From assembly GCA_009774465.1 (NCBI GenBank), contig VSNT01000003.1:7664-71663 (forward strand): a stretch of DNA of 64,000 nt, written 5' to 3'. The DNA is from Lachnospiraceae bacterium. Its GTDB lineage: Bacteria; Bacillota_A; Clostridia; Lachnospirales; Lachnospiraceae. Of this stretch, positions 51,407 through 60,153 are shown piece after piece. The position numbers and the translations under genes are program-made. The notes under the pieces are model-generated. The model searched no databases, was not told where the DNA came from, and saw only the letters and a program-made list of their open reading frames with translations. Numbering within the stretch: the stretch's first letter is position 1; the number at the start of each line of letters is the position of its first letter.

Positions 51407-54013
51407 TTACAGATTCTTTTTAATGTCAAAAAGCGCCCACAGCATTTCTTCTGCATGCAGCGGCTTCTTTAAATGTCCGTTCATTCCAGCCTCTTTTGTC
51501 TCTTTAATGTCTTCCTCATACACATCTGCAGTCATCGCCAAAATCGGTATCCGGGCTGCATCCGGCCGCTCCATCGCCCGGATTGTCCTTGCCGCCTTAA
51601 GACCATCCATAACCGGCATATGCACATCCATCAAAATTGCATCAAATGTGCCTTCCGGATTGTTACTGAAAAGCTCTACTACTTCTTTGCCATTTGCAGC
51701 TGTTGTAACAACCGTATTCCACTCCTCTAAAATAGTTTTGGCAATTTCCAGATTCAAATCAACATCATCCGCCAGCAAGATTTTCATTCCGGCAAGCTTT
51801 GCTTCTTTCAATTCTTTTCCGGAAGCAGAATAAAAACCGGCCAAAGTTTTTAATACAACATCCACATCAATGGGCTTTGACAGATGCGCATTCATTCCGG
51901 CCTCACGCGTTTTGCGAATGTCCTCATCATAGGCATTGGCCGTCATCGCTACGATGGGTATGGTTTTTGCATCCGGGCGTTCCATCCCTCTGATTACTTT
52001 TGTAGCTGTTATGCCATCCATCACAGGCATCATAATATCCATGATAATAATGTCAAAAGTTCCTTCGGGATTGTCCGAAAAAGCATCCACTGCCTCCTGC
52101 CCGTTCATTGCCGGCGTCACCACAACGCCTTCTTCCTCCAATATACACTTTGCAATCTCCATGTTCAGTTCAATGTCCTCCACCAGCAGAACTTTCATAC
52201 CGGTCAAATCAATTTGCACATCTGCTTTGGAATCATTGATCTTTACATTTTCATCCACATCCATCCAGAGCTCAATAACAAATTTCGTTCCAACATTATA
52301 CTTGCTTTTAACTTCTATTGTACCACCCATCAGGTCAATAAACTTTTTGGTGATAGACATTCCCAGCCCGGTACCTTTGTATGTGGTTCTCATACCGTCA
52401 TCTTCCTGCGCAAAGGGATCAAACAGATGGGGAAGAAATTCCTCCTTCATTCCAATTCCCGTATCAGCCAGTTCAAACTGGAAAAGTGCTTTTTTGTCTG
52501 CAAACGCCACTTCCCTGGCCTTAAAATATATTTTCCCGCCATCCTGTGTAAATTTAACTGAATTTCCAAGAATGTTAATGAAAACCTGCCTTAAATGCAG
52601 TTCGTCGCCAATCAAATGAGGATGTTTAAATTCCTCTACTTCCTTAATCAGCTCTATATCCCGGGTTACAAGCTGACCTCCAATAATGGAAGCACAATTA
52701 TCAATGCACATTCTGATATCAAAGCTTTCATGATTTACCTTTGTTTTTCCCGATTCAATACGGCTCATATCAAGCACGTCATTGATCAGTCCCAGCAAAT
52801 GCTGGGAAGAACCGCTGATCTTATTCAGGCAGTCCAGAACCTTACCCTGATTATCAATATTCTTTAACGCAATATCCGTCATTCCCATTATCCCGTTAAT
52901 AGGCGTCCGGATATCATGACTCATATGGGAAAGGAAATCACTTTTAGCCTGATTAGCGCTTTTGGCTTCCTCCGCCGCCATCAGCAGCATTTTATTTGCT
53001 TCATCCTTCTGATACATTAATTTCTTATCTGCTCTTGAAATCATGGTAACTACAATGATAATTACTACCAGTGCAAGAAATACCATTGAAACAAAAATAA
53101 AAAAGCTTAAGGTTCTCTCAAGCAGCAGGCTGGAGCTTGCCCCTAATACACTGGTAGGCATAAACAGCAAAATATGCCCTTTTACAGAGGTAATGGCAGC
53201 ATTTGCCACAAACCAGTTTTCCCTTTTTCCTGCCTTATTTTCATAAACAAATTCCAGAGCCGATGAATTTCCCTGTTTCAGCTCCTCTAAAAAAATCTCG
53301 TAAGTTCCCCCATTTACCACCTTAAGATTACCAAATGAATTTAAAACATTATCCCCTTCTATAAAACTGTCTTCATAACTGTATTCATAAAGTCTGCTTC
53401 CATCCTCTTTTACCAGATAGGCATAACTGCTGTCTCCAAATCCTTTTACGGAAAATTTCTTCTTCATGCTCTCAATATCCACTGCAATTGCAAGATGAGT
53501 GATCTCCTGACTGCCGCTGTGAATCAGTATGGGGTTTTCCAGCTTTTTTAAGCAAAGGAAATAAAACATATCTGTTTTATGAGGCACTTTGACCGCCATT
53601 AACTGCATCTTATCCGCCTCTGTTTCCAATTGCTCTTTGTATGTCCAGCTTCCTGTTTCCTTATCAGAAGAATAGTATTGTGCATTTTTATCAATTGCAA
53701 TTACAAGAGAATTGTTCTCATCAATAAAATCTGAAGTAGATGCAAGCACTTCAAGTAATTCCTCTCCTGATGCGATTTCTTCCATATTAAGAACATGTTC
53801 ACATGCCAAAACCTGCTGCCATGAGCTTACAATGACTCCATCCATGATTTCCGCAGTTTTTTCGGTAAACTCTTCTATATAGTTTTTCCGTTCTTCAAAA
53901 AGCTGTGTCTCTAAAAAGGAAAAATAATTTCCGGACACAACCCCTAAAATGACCACTGCTGCCACAAATGTAAGCACCGGCCAGATTTTAAATTTTTTTC
54001 TCCTCTTTTCCAT
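51407..54013 (-). CDS. Hybrid sensor histidine kinase with two receiver domains
   Basis: The 868-residue protein has a membrane helix at about 12-28, an external sensor region (about 30-295), a second membrane helix at about 300-325, a kinase core with H-box SHMSHDIRTP near 370, N-box GNSVKFTQDGG, G-boxes ADTGIGM and GTGLGMSI, and two C-terminal receivers: VLLVEDIELN...IIMDIMMPVMDG and ILLADDVDLN...AILMDVHMPVMDG. The receivers are alike in sequence (for example NPEGTFD before each phosphorylated strand), indicating internal duplication. No HPt domain follows. Signal unknown; likely drives the downstream GGDEF gene or another partner. Confidence 0.92.
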   Translation of the reverse strand: MEKRRKKFKIWPVLTFVAAVVILGVVSGNYFSFLETQLFEERKNYIEEFTEKTAEIMDGVIVSSWQQVLACEHVLNMEEIASGEELLEVLASTSDFIDENNSLVIAIDKNAQYYSSDKETGSWTYKEQLETEADKMQLMAVKVPHKTDMFYFLCLKKLENPILIHSGSQEITHLAIAVDIESMKKKFSVKGFGDSSYAYLVKEDGSRLYEYSYEDSFIEGDNVLNSFGNLKVVNGGTYEIFLEELKQGNSSALEFVYENKAGKRENWFVANAAITSVKGHILLFMPTSVLGASSSLLLERTLSFFIFVSMVFLALVVIIIVVTMISRADKKLMYQKDEANKMLLMAAEEAKSANQAKSDFLSHMSHDIRTPINGIMGMTDIALKNIDNQGKVLDCLNKISGSSQHLLGLINDVLDMSRIESGKTKVNHESFDIRMCIDNCASIIGGQLVTRDIELIKEVEEFKHPHLIGDELHLRQVFINILGNSVKFTQDGGKIYFKAREVAFADKKALFQFELADTGIGMKEEFLPHLFDPFAQEDDGMRTTYKGTGLGMSITKKFIDLMGGTIEVKSKYNVGTKFVIELWMDVDENVKINDSKADVQIDLTGMKVLLVEDIELNMEIAKCILEEEGVVVTPAMNGQEAVDAFSDNPEGTFDIIIMDIMMPVMDGITATKVIRGMERPDAKTIPIVAMTANAYDEDIRKTREAGMNAHLSKPIDVDVVLKTLAGFYSASGKELKEAKLAGMKILLADDVDLNLEIAKTILEEWNTVVTTAANGKEVVELFSNNPEGTFDAILMDVHMPVMDGLKAARTIRAMERPDAARIPILAMTADVYEEDIKETKEAGMNGHLKKPLHAEEMLWALFDIKKNL

Positions 54014-54059
54014 AACAATCCCTCAAACCAATATGTTTCATTGATAAATTGTCAAAATA

Positions 54060-54917
54060 TTAACGTGATTTGCCCAACTTGTTCAAACGACGCCCTGGTG
54101 AAAAGTGAAGACACTTTTCAGGACAGGCCTCCACGCATCTGCCGCATCGAATACATTCCGCCGAATGTGATATCTCTGTTTTTGACAATGCCACCGGACA
54201 TGATCTTTCACATGCACCACAGGAAATACACTTATCTTTTTCCCATTGAATCTGTACAAGACTGAATCGGTTAAATAATCCATAAACTGCCCCCAGGGGA
54301 CATAAATACTGACAGAAAGGCCGGAAGCATTTCACGGAAAGAATCAAAATAAAGAGCATGAATGCTGCTTTCCAGAAAAACAAACCGCCAATCTGACTGC
54401 GCAGAGATTCGTTTACAGCAAGAAGCGGCAAAGCCCCAAAAAATGTTCCGGAAGGACATATATACTTACAAAATGCCGGAACCTTGGCAAAACCGTCAAA
54501 TAAAAACATTGAGCCGATTCCTGCAAACAAAACAAGAACCGCATACTTTCCATATTTCAGTACATGATGAAAAGGCAGCCTTTTTCTTTTATAAAAAACA
54601 GGAATTTTATGCAAAAGATCCTGCACCAGTCCAAAAGGACACAGCCATCCACATACAAAGCGCCCAAAAATACTGCCAAACAAAAAGAAAAAGCCAAGTA
54701 CACCAAAGGGTATCTGAAATCCTCTTTGATTTAACAGTGCCTGCAGCGCACCAATTGGACAGGAAGCCACTGCTCCGGGACAGGAATAGCAGTTCAGTCC
54801 GGGCACGCAAACATGCTTAAGGCTTCCTTTAAATATTTTCCCATTAAGGAAGCCATACATATAACCATTTGTAATTATTGTAAAAAGAAGCTGCACTCCA
54901 AGACGTGTTTTTTTCAT
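54060..54917 (-). CDS. Polyferredoxin-like 4Fe-4S membrane protein (NapH/CcoG-like)
   Basis: This 285-residue membrane protein has about five or six helices with cysteine pairs at their ends (CPGAVASCPIGAL, CGWLCPFGLVQD, CKYICPSG, CQYLCPLGAVYG) and a C-terminal double 4Fe-4S ferredoxin domain (CISCGACERSCPV, CIRCGRCVEACPEKC). This layout is that of NapH-like electron-transfer proteins. It follows the CXXC peptide gene by 3 bases and the TlpA-like gene, so the three probably form a path moving electrons across the membrane to an external thiol protein. The electron source is not shown. Confidence 0.88.
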   Translation of the reverse strand: MKKTRLGVQLLFTIITNGYMYGFLNGKIFKGSLKHVCVPGLNCYSCPGAVASCPIGALQALLNQRGFQIPFGVLGFFFLFGSIFGRFVCGWLCPFGLVQDLLHKIPVFYKRKRLPFHHVLKYGKYAVLVLFAGIGSMFLFDGFAKVPAFCKYICPSGTFFGALPLLAVNESLRSQIGGLFFWKAAFMLFILILSVKCFRPFCQYLCPLGAVYGLFNRFSLVQIQWEKDKCISCGACERSCPVALSKTEISHSAECIRCGRCVEACPEKCLHFSPGRRLNKLGKSR

Positions 54918-54920
54918 CTT

Positions 54921-55073
54921 TTACCCTATTCCAATACATTCCATACAAATCATCACAGCCTTTTTCCAGATAATGGAAAACTGTCCGTTCACAGCTCCAA
55001 GATACAGACAAAGTATTCCTGCCGCCACACCAACAATCCAAAAATGCTGTCTATTCCTTCTCCAAAAGCTCAT
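54921..55073 (-). CDS. CD1871A-type small CXXC membrane protein
   Basis: This 50-residue protein has a basic N-terminus (MSFWRRNRQHF), one membrane helix (about 11-30) and the C-terminal motif AVMICMECIGIG, which matches the CD1871A CXXC family (ICxECIGIG ending). ATG 55073 has GGGAGG at good spacing and lies inside the end of the TlpA-like gene (23-base overlap). The CXXC near the membrane surface fits a role as a redox relay between the ferredoxin protein and the external thioredoxin-like protein. The family has no established function. Confidence 0.8.
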   Translation of the reverse strand: MSFWRRNRQHFWIVGVAAGILCLYLGAVNGQFSIIWKKAVMICMECIGIG

Positions 55074-55632
55074 TGATTTTTTCCTCCCACCGGGATCGGT
55101 CCATTGCACCCAGCACCGTGTCTAAAACCACACCGTTTTCATCAATAAAAAAGGTGGTTGGAACTACGTTTACATCAGTTAAAAGGGCAAAATATACAGA
55201 CTCATTTAAAAGCAGATGAGGATATCCGGCCTTAGTCTGTGTAATCAGGTCTTTCGCCATATCAATGGTTTTCTGATCTGCAGTATCCATCACATCACTG
55301 ATAATTCCAATCACCTGAAATTCTTCCTTTTCATAAACGCCGGCCAGTTCCCCCAGCCCGGGCATTTCACTTAAACAAGGGTTGCAGTAGGTCGCCCACA
55401 CATTAACCATAGTAAGCTTTGACTGAGAAAAAATATCAGATGAAATCTCATTTCCTTCTATATCCTGTCCGGTAAATATGATCTGCCTGACTGATTCTTC
55501 CGCCGCTGTATCTGAATTTTCCACACTTTCTGCCGCCCTGTCAGCGTCTGCTTCTTCTCTTCCTTTTTCTCCGCAGCCAGCCAGTAAAATTATTAACATA
55601 AAAACCAGCAGCAATTTCAATTTATTTTTCAT
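55051..55632 (-). CDS. TlpA-like thioredoxin lipoprotein
   Basis: This protein has a lipoprotein signal peptide with lipobox LLAGC (Cys about 20), an acidic linker, and a thioredoxin-fold domain (about 50-190) with active site WATYCNPC and cis-Pro segment VVPTTFFID. It should sit on the outer face of the membrane as a thiol-disulfide enzyme, as ResA and TlpA do. ATG 55632 has AAAGGAG; the longer frame to 55656 is unlikely. First gene of the redox trio; its end overlaps the CXXC peptide gene. Confidence 0.92.
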   Translation of the reverse strand: MKNKLKLLLVFMLIILLAGCGEKGREEADADRAAESVENSDTAAEESVRQIIFTGQDIEGNEISSDIFSQSKLTMVNVWATYCNPCLSEMPGLGELAGVYEKEEFQVIGIISDVMDTADQKTIDMAKDLITQTKAGYPHLLLNESVYFALLTDVNVVPTTFFIDENGVVLDTVLGAMDRSRWEEKINELLEKE

Positions 55633-55720
55633 CGTAAACTCCTTTTCAATTATCATACTAATGTTGAAATTATAGCATACAACCAGTTACATTACAATCA
55701 TGTGATAAGTCTGTGTGATA

Positions 55721-55736
55721 AGACAGTTGCCTGTCT
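55721..55736. promoter_or_regulatory. Inverted repeat in divergent intergenic region
   Basis: AGACAG TTGC CTGTCT is a 16-base inverted repeat; ACAGTTGCCT recurs at 55754. It lies between the tlpA-like gene and the HTH gene and could be an operator for either. Unproven. Confidence 0.35.
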
Positions 55737-55771
55737 GGAAACTTTTTTAACTACAGTTGCCTTAACATCCA

Positions 55772-55800
55772 TTGTATTTCTCTCACCCTCTGCCTATAAT
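55772..55800 (+). promoter_or_regulatory. Promoter of the HTH-ABC operon
   Basis: TTGTAT (55772-55777) and TATAAT (55795-55800) are 17 bases apart, 41 bases upstream of the HTH gene start. Confidence 0.7.
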
Positions 55801-55841
55801 AATCTTAAAATATAAATTCCTGGAAAGGAACGGTATCTGCT

Positions 55842-56963
55842 ATGAAGGAAATTAATATCGGCCGCATTCTTCTGGAAAACCGCCGCAGGCGAAATATCAC
55901 TCAGGATGAACTGGCGGCACATATGGGCGTTTCCAAAGCCTGTGTTTCCAAATGGGAAACCGGAACTACTTACCCTGACATCACACTTCTGCCCCGGCTG
56001 GCTGCTTTTTTTAATATCAGTATTGACGAATTAATGGGCTATGAACCCCAAATGACAGTCACAGAAATCCGCAGACTGTATCAGCAGCTTTCCTGTGACT
56101 TTTCTCAAAAGCCTTTTGAACAGGTAATGACGCATTGCAGGGAAATTACAAAAAAATATTTTTCCTGTATGCCCTTACTGTTTCAGATAGGCGCTTTATA
56201 TGTAAATCATTGCGCCCTTGCCGGAACTTCTGAAAAAATATCTGTCATTATGGAAGAAGCAATGGGATTGTTTCAGAGGATAAAAGAAGAAAGTAATGAC
56301 ACTTCCCTTAAGGAACAGGCACTTAATATGGAAGCTTTTTGTTTGCTGCGCCTGGGACAGGGAGAAGAAGTAATCCGGCTTTTAACCAATTCCATCCCCT
56401 TAAAAATGGCATCGGAACCTTTACTGGCTGCCGCCTTTCAAATGACAGGCAGCACACAAAAAGCAATGCAGATTCTTCAGGCCGGAATCTATCAAAACGT
56501 ATTAGAGCTTGTTAACTTTCTGCTCTCTTATTTAAAATTGTGTTCCAATGATGATTCTGCCTTTGAAGAAACCTACAGGCGCATCCTGTCCATTGCAGAC
56601 AGCTTTCATCTTGAAACCCTGCATCCGGCAATTTTACTGACCACATATTTTTCTCTGGCACAGGAATATATGCTCCATGAAAAAGAGGAAGAAGCACTTG
56701 ACATGCTTGAAAAATACTGCCGGCTTGCAGTTTCTGATATCTATCCTTTAAAGCTTCACGGAGACGCTTACTTTACCCTCCTTGACGACTGGCTGAAAGA
56801 AAATCTCACTCTGGGCAGTCATCTGCCAAGAGAAGAAACTTTTGTTCGAAAAGAAATTATATCTGCCCTTACAGATACGCAAATATTTGCCGGTCTTTCG
56901 GAGCATGTAAAATTTCAGGAAATTATCCGCAGATTAAAAAGAGAGGCAGGAACCCGCTTATGA
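55842..56963 (+). CDS. XRE regulator with TPR-like C-terminus
   Basis: The 373-residue protein has an N-terminal Cro/CI HTH (about 7-62: ILLENRRRRNITQDELAAHMGVSKACVSKWETG) and a long helical repeat region resembling TPRs (about 75-370), as in peptide- or ligand-sensing regulators. The start has TGGAAAGGAA upstream. Its stop overlaps the start of the ABC ATPase gene (ATGA type), so it belongs to the exporter operon and probably controls it. Ligand unknown. Confidence 0.87.
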   Translation: MKEINIGRILLENRRRRNITQDELAAHMGVSKACVSKWETGTTYPDITLLPRLAAFFNISIDELMGYEPQMTVTEIRRLYQQLSCDFSQKPFEQVMTHCREITKKYFSCMPLLFQIGALYVNHCALAGTSEKISVIMEEAMGLFQRIKEESNDTSLKEQALNMEAFCLLRLGQGEEVIRLLTNSIPLKMASEPLLAAAFQMTGSTQKAMQILQAGIYQNVLELVNFLLSYLKLCSNDDSAFEETYRRILSIADSFHLETLHPAILLTTYFSLAQEYMLHEKEEEALDMLEKYCRLAVSDIYPLKLHGDAYFTLLDDWLKENLTLGSHLPREETFVRKEIISALTDTQIFAGLSEHVKFQEIIRRLKREAGTRL

Positions 56964-57895
56964 ATGCAATAACACTGACAGAATTATCCAAAACTTATCC
57001 AAATGGGAAAAAAGCTGTTGATTCAGTTAATATCAGTTTATCTCCCGGTGAAGTGTTCGGATTTCTCGGCCCCAACGGCGCCGGAAAAACCACAACCGTA
57101 AAACTTCTCGGCGGTATGCTGACTCCCACGCATGGCAGCTGCAGCGTATTTGCCATTAATCCGGCAAAAGAACCTGAAAAAGCACATGCTCTGTGCGGCG
57201 TTGTCACAGAGCACGCCCAAATGTACGATTCCCTGACAGGTATTCAAAATCTGATATTTTATGGCTCTGTTTACGGACTTTCTTCATCTGAAAGTCAAAA
57301 ACGGGGATTGGAGCTTTTAAATCAGCTGGAGTTATCCGATGCAAAAGACCAGAAGCTTTCCGCTTATTCAACAGGAATGAGACAGCGCCTGTCTTTAGCC
57401 CGTGCACTGATTCACCAGCCTGAAATTTTGTTTCTGGATGAACCTACTTCGGGACTTGATCCTGAAAGTGCACAGAATGTTCACAATATGATACGCCATC
57501 TGGCCAGAGAAAATGGCATCACCGTCTTTCTCTGCACCCATCAGCTCCGTTACGCACAGGAAATCTGCACCAGGTACGGACTTATGGAAAAAGGATGTCT
57601 GCTGGCTGAGGGAACATTAGAGCAGCTTCGCGCTAAAGTATGTTCCGGTATGACCATGAAAATAAAAGCAACAAATATCCCAAAGGAATTATCCCGCCAT
57701 CTGAATTCGGAGGGCATATTGGAAATCCCTGTTCAATCAGAAGAAGAGGTTCCCAAAACTGCCCGCAGGATTATAGAATCCGGCGGAAACATTTATCACA
57801 TTTCCACCAAAATACCCTCTTTAGAAGATATTTATTTTCATCTTACCGACAGAAAGGAGAAAACAGATGAACACACAAATGGCCGCTGTCATTAA
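56960..57895 (+). CDS. ABC transporter ATP-binding protein (NatA/CcmA-like)
   Basis: The 311-residue ATPase has Walker A GPNGAGKTT (about 35-43), a signature-like YSTGMRQRLSLARAL, Walker B EILFLDEPTSGLDP and the H-loop in FLCTHQLRYAQE. A C-terminal regulatory segment (about 225-305) is typical of drug, peptide or sodium exporters of the NatA type. It starts inside the end of the HTH gene and overlaps the permease gene by 29 bases, so all three are coupled. Substrate not known. Confidence 0.93.
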   Translation: MNAITLTELSKTYPNGKKAVDSVNISLSPGEVFGFLGPNGAGKTTTVKLLGGMLTPTHGSCSVFAINPAKEPEKAHALCGVVTEHAQMYDSLTGIQNLIFYGSVYGLSSSESQKRGLELLNQLELSDAKDQKLSAYSTGMRQRLSLARALIHQPEILFLDEPTSGLDPESAQNVHNMIRHLARENGITVFLCTHQLRYAQEICTRYGLMEKGCLLAEGTLEQLRAKVCSGMTMKIKATNIPKELSRHLNSEGILEIPVQSEEEVPKTARRIIESGGNIYHISTKIPSLEDIYFHLTDRKEKTDEHTNGRCH

Positions 57896-58658
57896 AAAAG
57901 ATATAAAAAGCATAACCTCCAACAAACGAATGTTTACCACTTTACTTATCGTTCCTGTTGTACTGACTATATTCCTGCCTTCCGTTTTCATACTAATCCT
58001 CTATTTTGTGCCGGAGGAAGGAGAAGAACTTCTGGAACTTTTAGAAACCCTGCCTCTGTCTATGCAAAGCGGAACCTTCCTGCAAAATATCATATGGCTT
58101 ATACTGAATTTCCTTCTCCCCGGATTTTTTCTAATGATTCCAATTATGGCCTCTTCCGTTATGTCGGCCACTTCTTTTGTTGGAGAAAAAGAAAAACGTA
58201 CTTTAGAAACGCTTTTATACTGCCCCTTATCCCTGAAACAGATTTTCCGTTCCAAAGTCATTGCTTCTTTCCTGATCAGCATGATCGTTTCCGGCATTTC
58301 CTTTGGGGCAATGCTTATTGTAGTAGAAACACTTTCTTATTACCTGGCCGGCGGCTTCGTATTTCCGGATATGAAATGGTTCTTCATTCTGTTTTTAATT
58401 GCCCCTGCTGTTTCATTGATTGCAATTACGTTAATCGTTCGAATGTCTGCAAAAGCCCAAAGCGTGGAGGATGCCCAGCAGGGTGCTGTTTTCCTGCTGA
58501 TACCGGTGCTGTTTTTGATCATCGGACAATTTACGGGGCTTTTTTTAATCAGCACATGGCTTTTGCTTGTAATAGGCGCCTTATGCTCATTAGCCGCTGC
58601 TTTTCTTCTCAGGACATCAATGAATCATTTTCAATATGAGACATTATTAAAAAATTGA
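57867..58658 (+). CDS. ABC transporter permease (ABC-2 type)
   Basis: The 263-residue membrane protein has about six helices, with the typical ABC-2 segment SFVGEKEKRTLETLLYCPLSLKQIFRSKV near residues 103-131. The start ATG 57867 has AGAAAGGAG and lies inside the ATPase gene. It forms an exporter with that ATPase. Its stop is 6 bases from the convergent MATE gene with no terminator in between. Confidence 0.9.
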   Translation: MNTQMAAVIKKDIKSITSNKRMFTTLLIVPVVLTIFLPSVFILILYFVPEEGEELLELLETLPLSMQSGTFLQNIIWLILNFLLPGFFLMIPIMASSVMSATSFVGEKEKRTLETLLYCPLSLKQIFRSKVIASFLISMIVSGISFGAMLIVVETLSYYLAGGFVFPDMKWFFILFLIAPAVSLIAITLIVRMSAKAQSVEDAQQGAVFLLIPVLFLIIGQFTGLFLISTWLLLVIGALCSLAAAFLLRTSMNHFQYETLLKN

Positions 58659-58664
58659 AGCCTT

Positions 58665-59996
58665 TTAATATTTATACCTGCTTCTATATTTTAAAAACAT
58701 AAAAGCGGACAAACCAAGCGCCATCAGCTCTGCTGCAGGTGTTGCCAGCCATATTCCGTTTACACCGAAAAGCACAGGCAATACAAGCATTGTAATCAGC
58801 ATAAACACAAAAGACCTTGAAAAAGCCAAAACTGCTGAAATAATACCATTGGACAGCGCAGTAAACATTCCGCTGGCGAATATATTAAATCCTATGAAAA
58901 AAAGAGCTATGGTGCATATTCTGTTTCCTGTCACTGCCAGATCAAACACCGGATTATCCGGACGGGCAAATACGGATACCAAGGGTTTGGTAAATGCAAA
59001 AGATGCCGCCACTGTAACCAGGGAAATAACCCCAATCACCCTTAAACTGGTGTGAACCAATTTTTTCAGCTTCTCATGATTCTGTTCCCCATAATAAAAA
59101 CTGAGCATGGGCGCTACCCCATAGGAATAGCCTGCATACAGGGAACTTGCAAACATCAGTACATACATAATAATCGTAACTGCCGCAACACCATCCTCAC
59201 CCACATACTTAAGCATGGTCCAGTTGAACATCATGGTAATGATTCCGGTAACCAGCGCGGTGGCCATTTCCGAACAGCCATTTGTGGCTGCATTTAAAAG
59301 AACCTTAAAGCGGAATACCGGCTTTTTAAAGTGCAGGAGATTTTTTCTCTGGCAAAATACCACAAGTCCTGCTACCGCTGTAACCGAATATCCCATACCT
59401 GTTGCAATTGCCGCACCACTGATTCCCATATGAAATCCGGCAATAAACACGTAATCAAGCACCATGTTCAAAACACCGCCCGCTACGGAACAGATTAAAG
59501 AAAGCGTCGCTTTCTCACTGGCAATCATATATAAAGTAAAATTGTTCATCAACAGAATAGGAACCGTAAACAGCAGATAATAACTTAAATAAGATATGCA
59601 GTAGTTCTCCACATCCGCTGTTAGATTCATCCCTGCAAAAATCTGATCCATCACCCTGTACCCTATCCCGCACATGAAAAGCCCAACTATAACATTTACC
59701 AAAATCAGAAATGTAAAATCTTCCCTTGCCTCCTCCTTTTTCTGCTCTCCCATTTTTTTCATAATTACTGCGCTTCCTCCGGTAGCAAGCATGGTGGAAA
59801 TGGCAGTAACAAGCTGTATAATGGGTGCAGTCAGATTAATTGCTGACAATGCGCTGGTACCAATTAAATTTGACACAAAAAGTCCGTCAACCATTGTATA
59901 AAAAGACATAAATACCGTCATTGCAATCGTTGGGACAGCAAATTTTAAAATGTTTTTCAGTGTAACAGGTTTTAAATATACATTTTGATTTTCCAA
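58665..59996 (-). CDS. MATE-family efflux transporter
   Basis: The protein (443 residues) has 12 predicted membrane helices in two related halves, with the MATE-type segments LVSN-like GLFVSNLIGTSALSAINL near residue 33 and YAGYSYGVAPMLSFYYGEQ in the second half. MATE proteins export drugs or metabolites using Na+ or H+. The start is TTG 59996 with GAGAGGAG at good spacing; the longer frame to 60050 would run into the promoter. It is divergent from a MerR gene, and its promoter has the 19-base spacer of MerR-controlled genes. Confidence 0.92.
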   Translation of the reverse strand: MENQNVYLKPVTLKNILKFAVPTIAMTVFMSFYTMVDGLFVSNLIGTSALSAINLTAPIIQLVTAISTMLATGGSAVIMKKMGEQKKEEAREDFTFLILVNVIVGLFMCGIGYRVMDQIFAGMNLTADVENYCISYLSYYLLFTVPILLMNNFTLYMIASEKATLSLICSVAGGVLNMVLDYVFIAGFHMGISGAAIATGMGYSVTAVAGLVVFCQRKNLLHFKKPVFRFKVLLNAATNGCSEMATALVTGIITMMFNWTMLKYVGEDGVAAVTIIMYVLMFASSLYAGYSYGVAPMLSFYYGEQNHEKLKKLVHTSLRVIGVISLVTVAASFAFTKPLVSVFARPDNPVFDLAVTGNRICTIALFFIGFNIFASGMFTALSNGIISAVLAFSRSFVFMLITMLVLPVLFGVNGIWLATPAAELMALGLSAFMFLKYRSRYKY

Positions 59997-60038
59997 AATT
60001 TTTCTCCTCTCAACTTGTATTTGGTTTCTGTATGTAGT

Positions 60039-60069
60039 ATCATAATCCATACAGTAACTGTACAGTCAA
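60039..60069 (-). promoter_or_regulatory. MerR-type 19-bp-spacer promoter and operator of the MATE gene
   Basis: On the minus strand TTGACT (60064-60069) and TATGAT (60039-60044) are 19 bases apart. The spacer holds the perfect dyad TACAGT-N-ACTGTA (60050-60062). Long spacers with a central dyad are the hallmark of MerR-activated promoters. The adjacent MerR gene is the expected regulator. Confidence 0.85.
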
Positions 60070-60153
60070 CAGGGAAATAAAAAATTAATTTTTATAAATT
60101 GGAAGAAGCTTCCAAACAGAAAAAGCCCAGGCTGGAAAGACATGGAGGAAATA

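Noticed and set aside
51407..52200. Repeated receiver domains as a recent DNA duplication or assembly error
   Set aside because: The two receivers are alike in protein but clearly diverged in DNA, so this is an old internal duplication and not a repeat artefact.
51884..52619. Two overlapping plus-strand frames of 225 and 227 residues
   Set aside because: Both are antisense to the hybrid kinase, whose domain motifs are intact; two overlapping long frames opposite a real gene are typical shadows.
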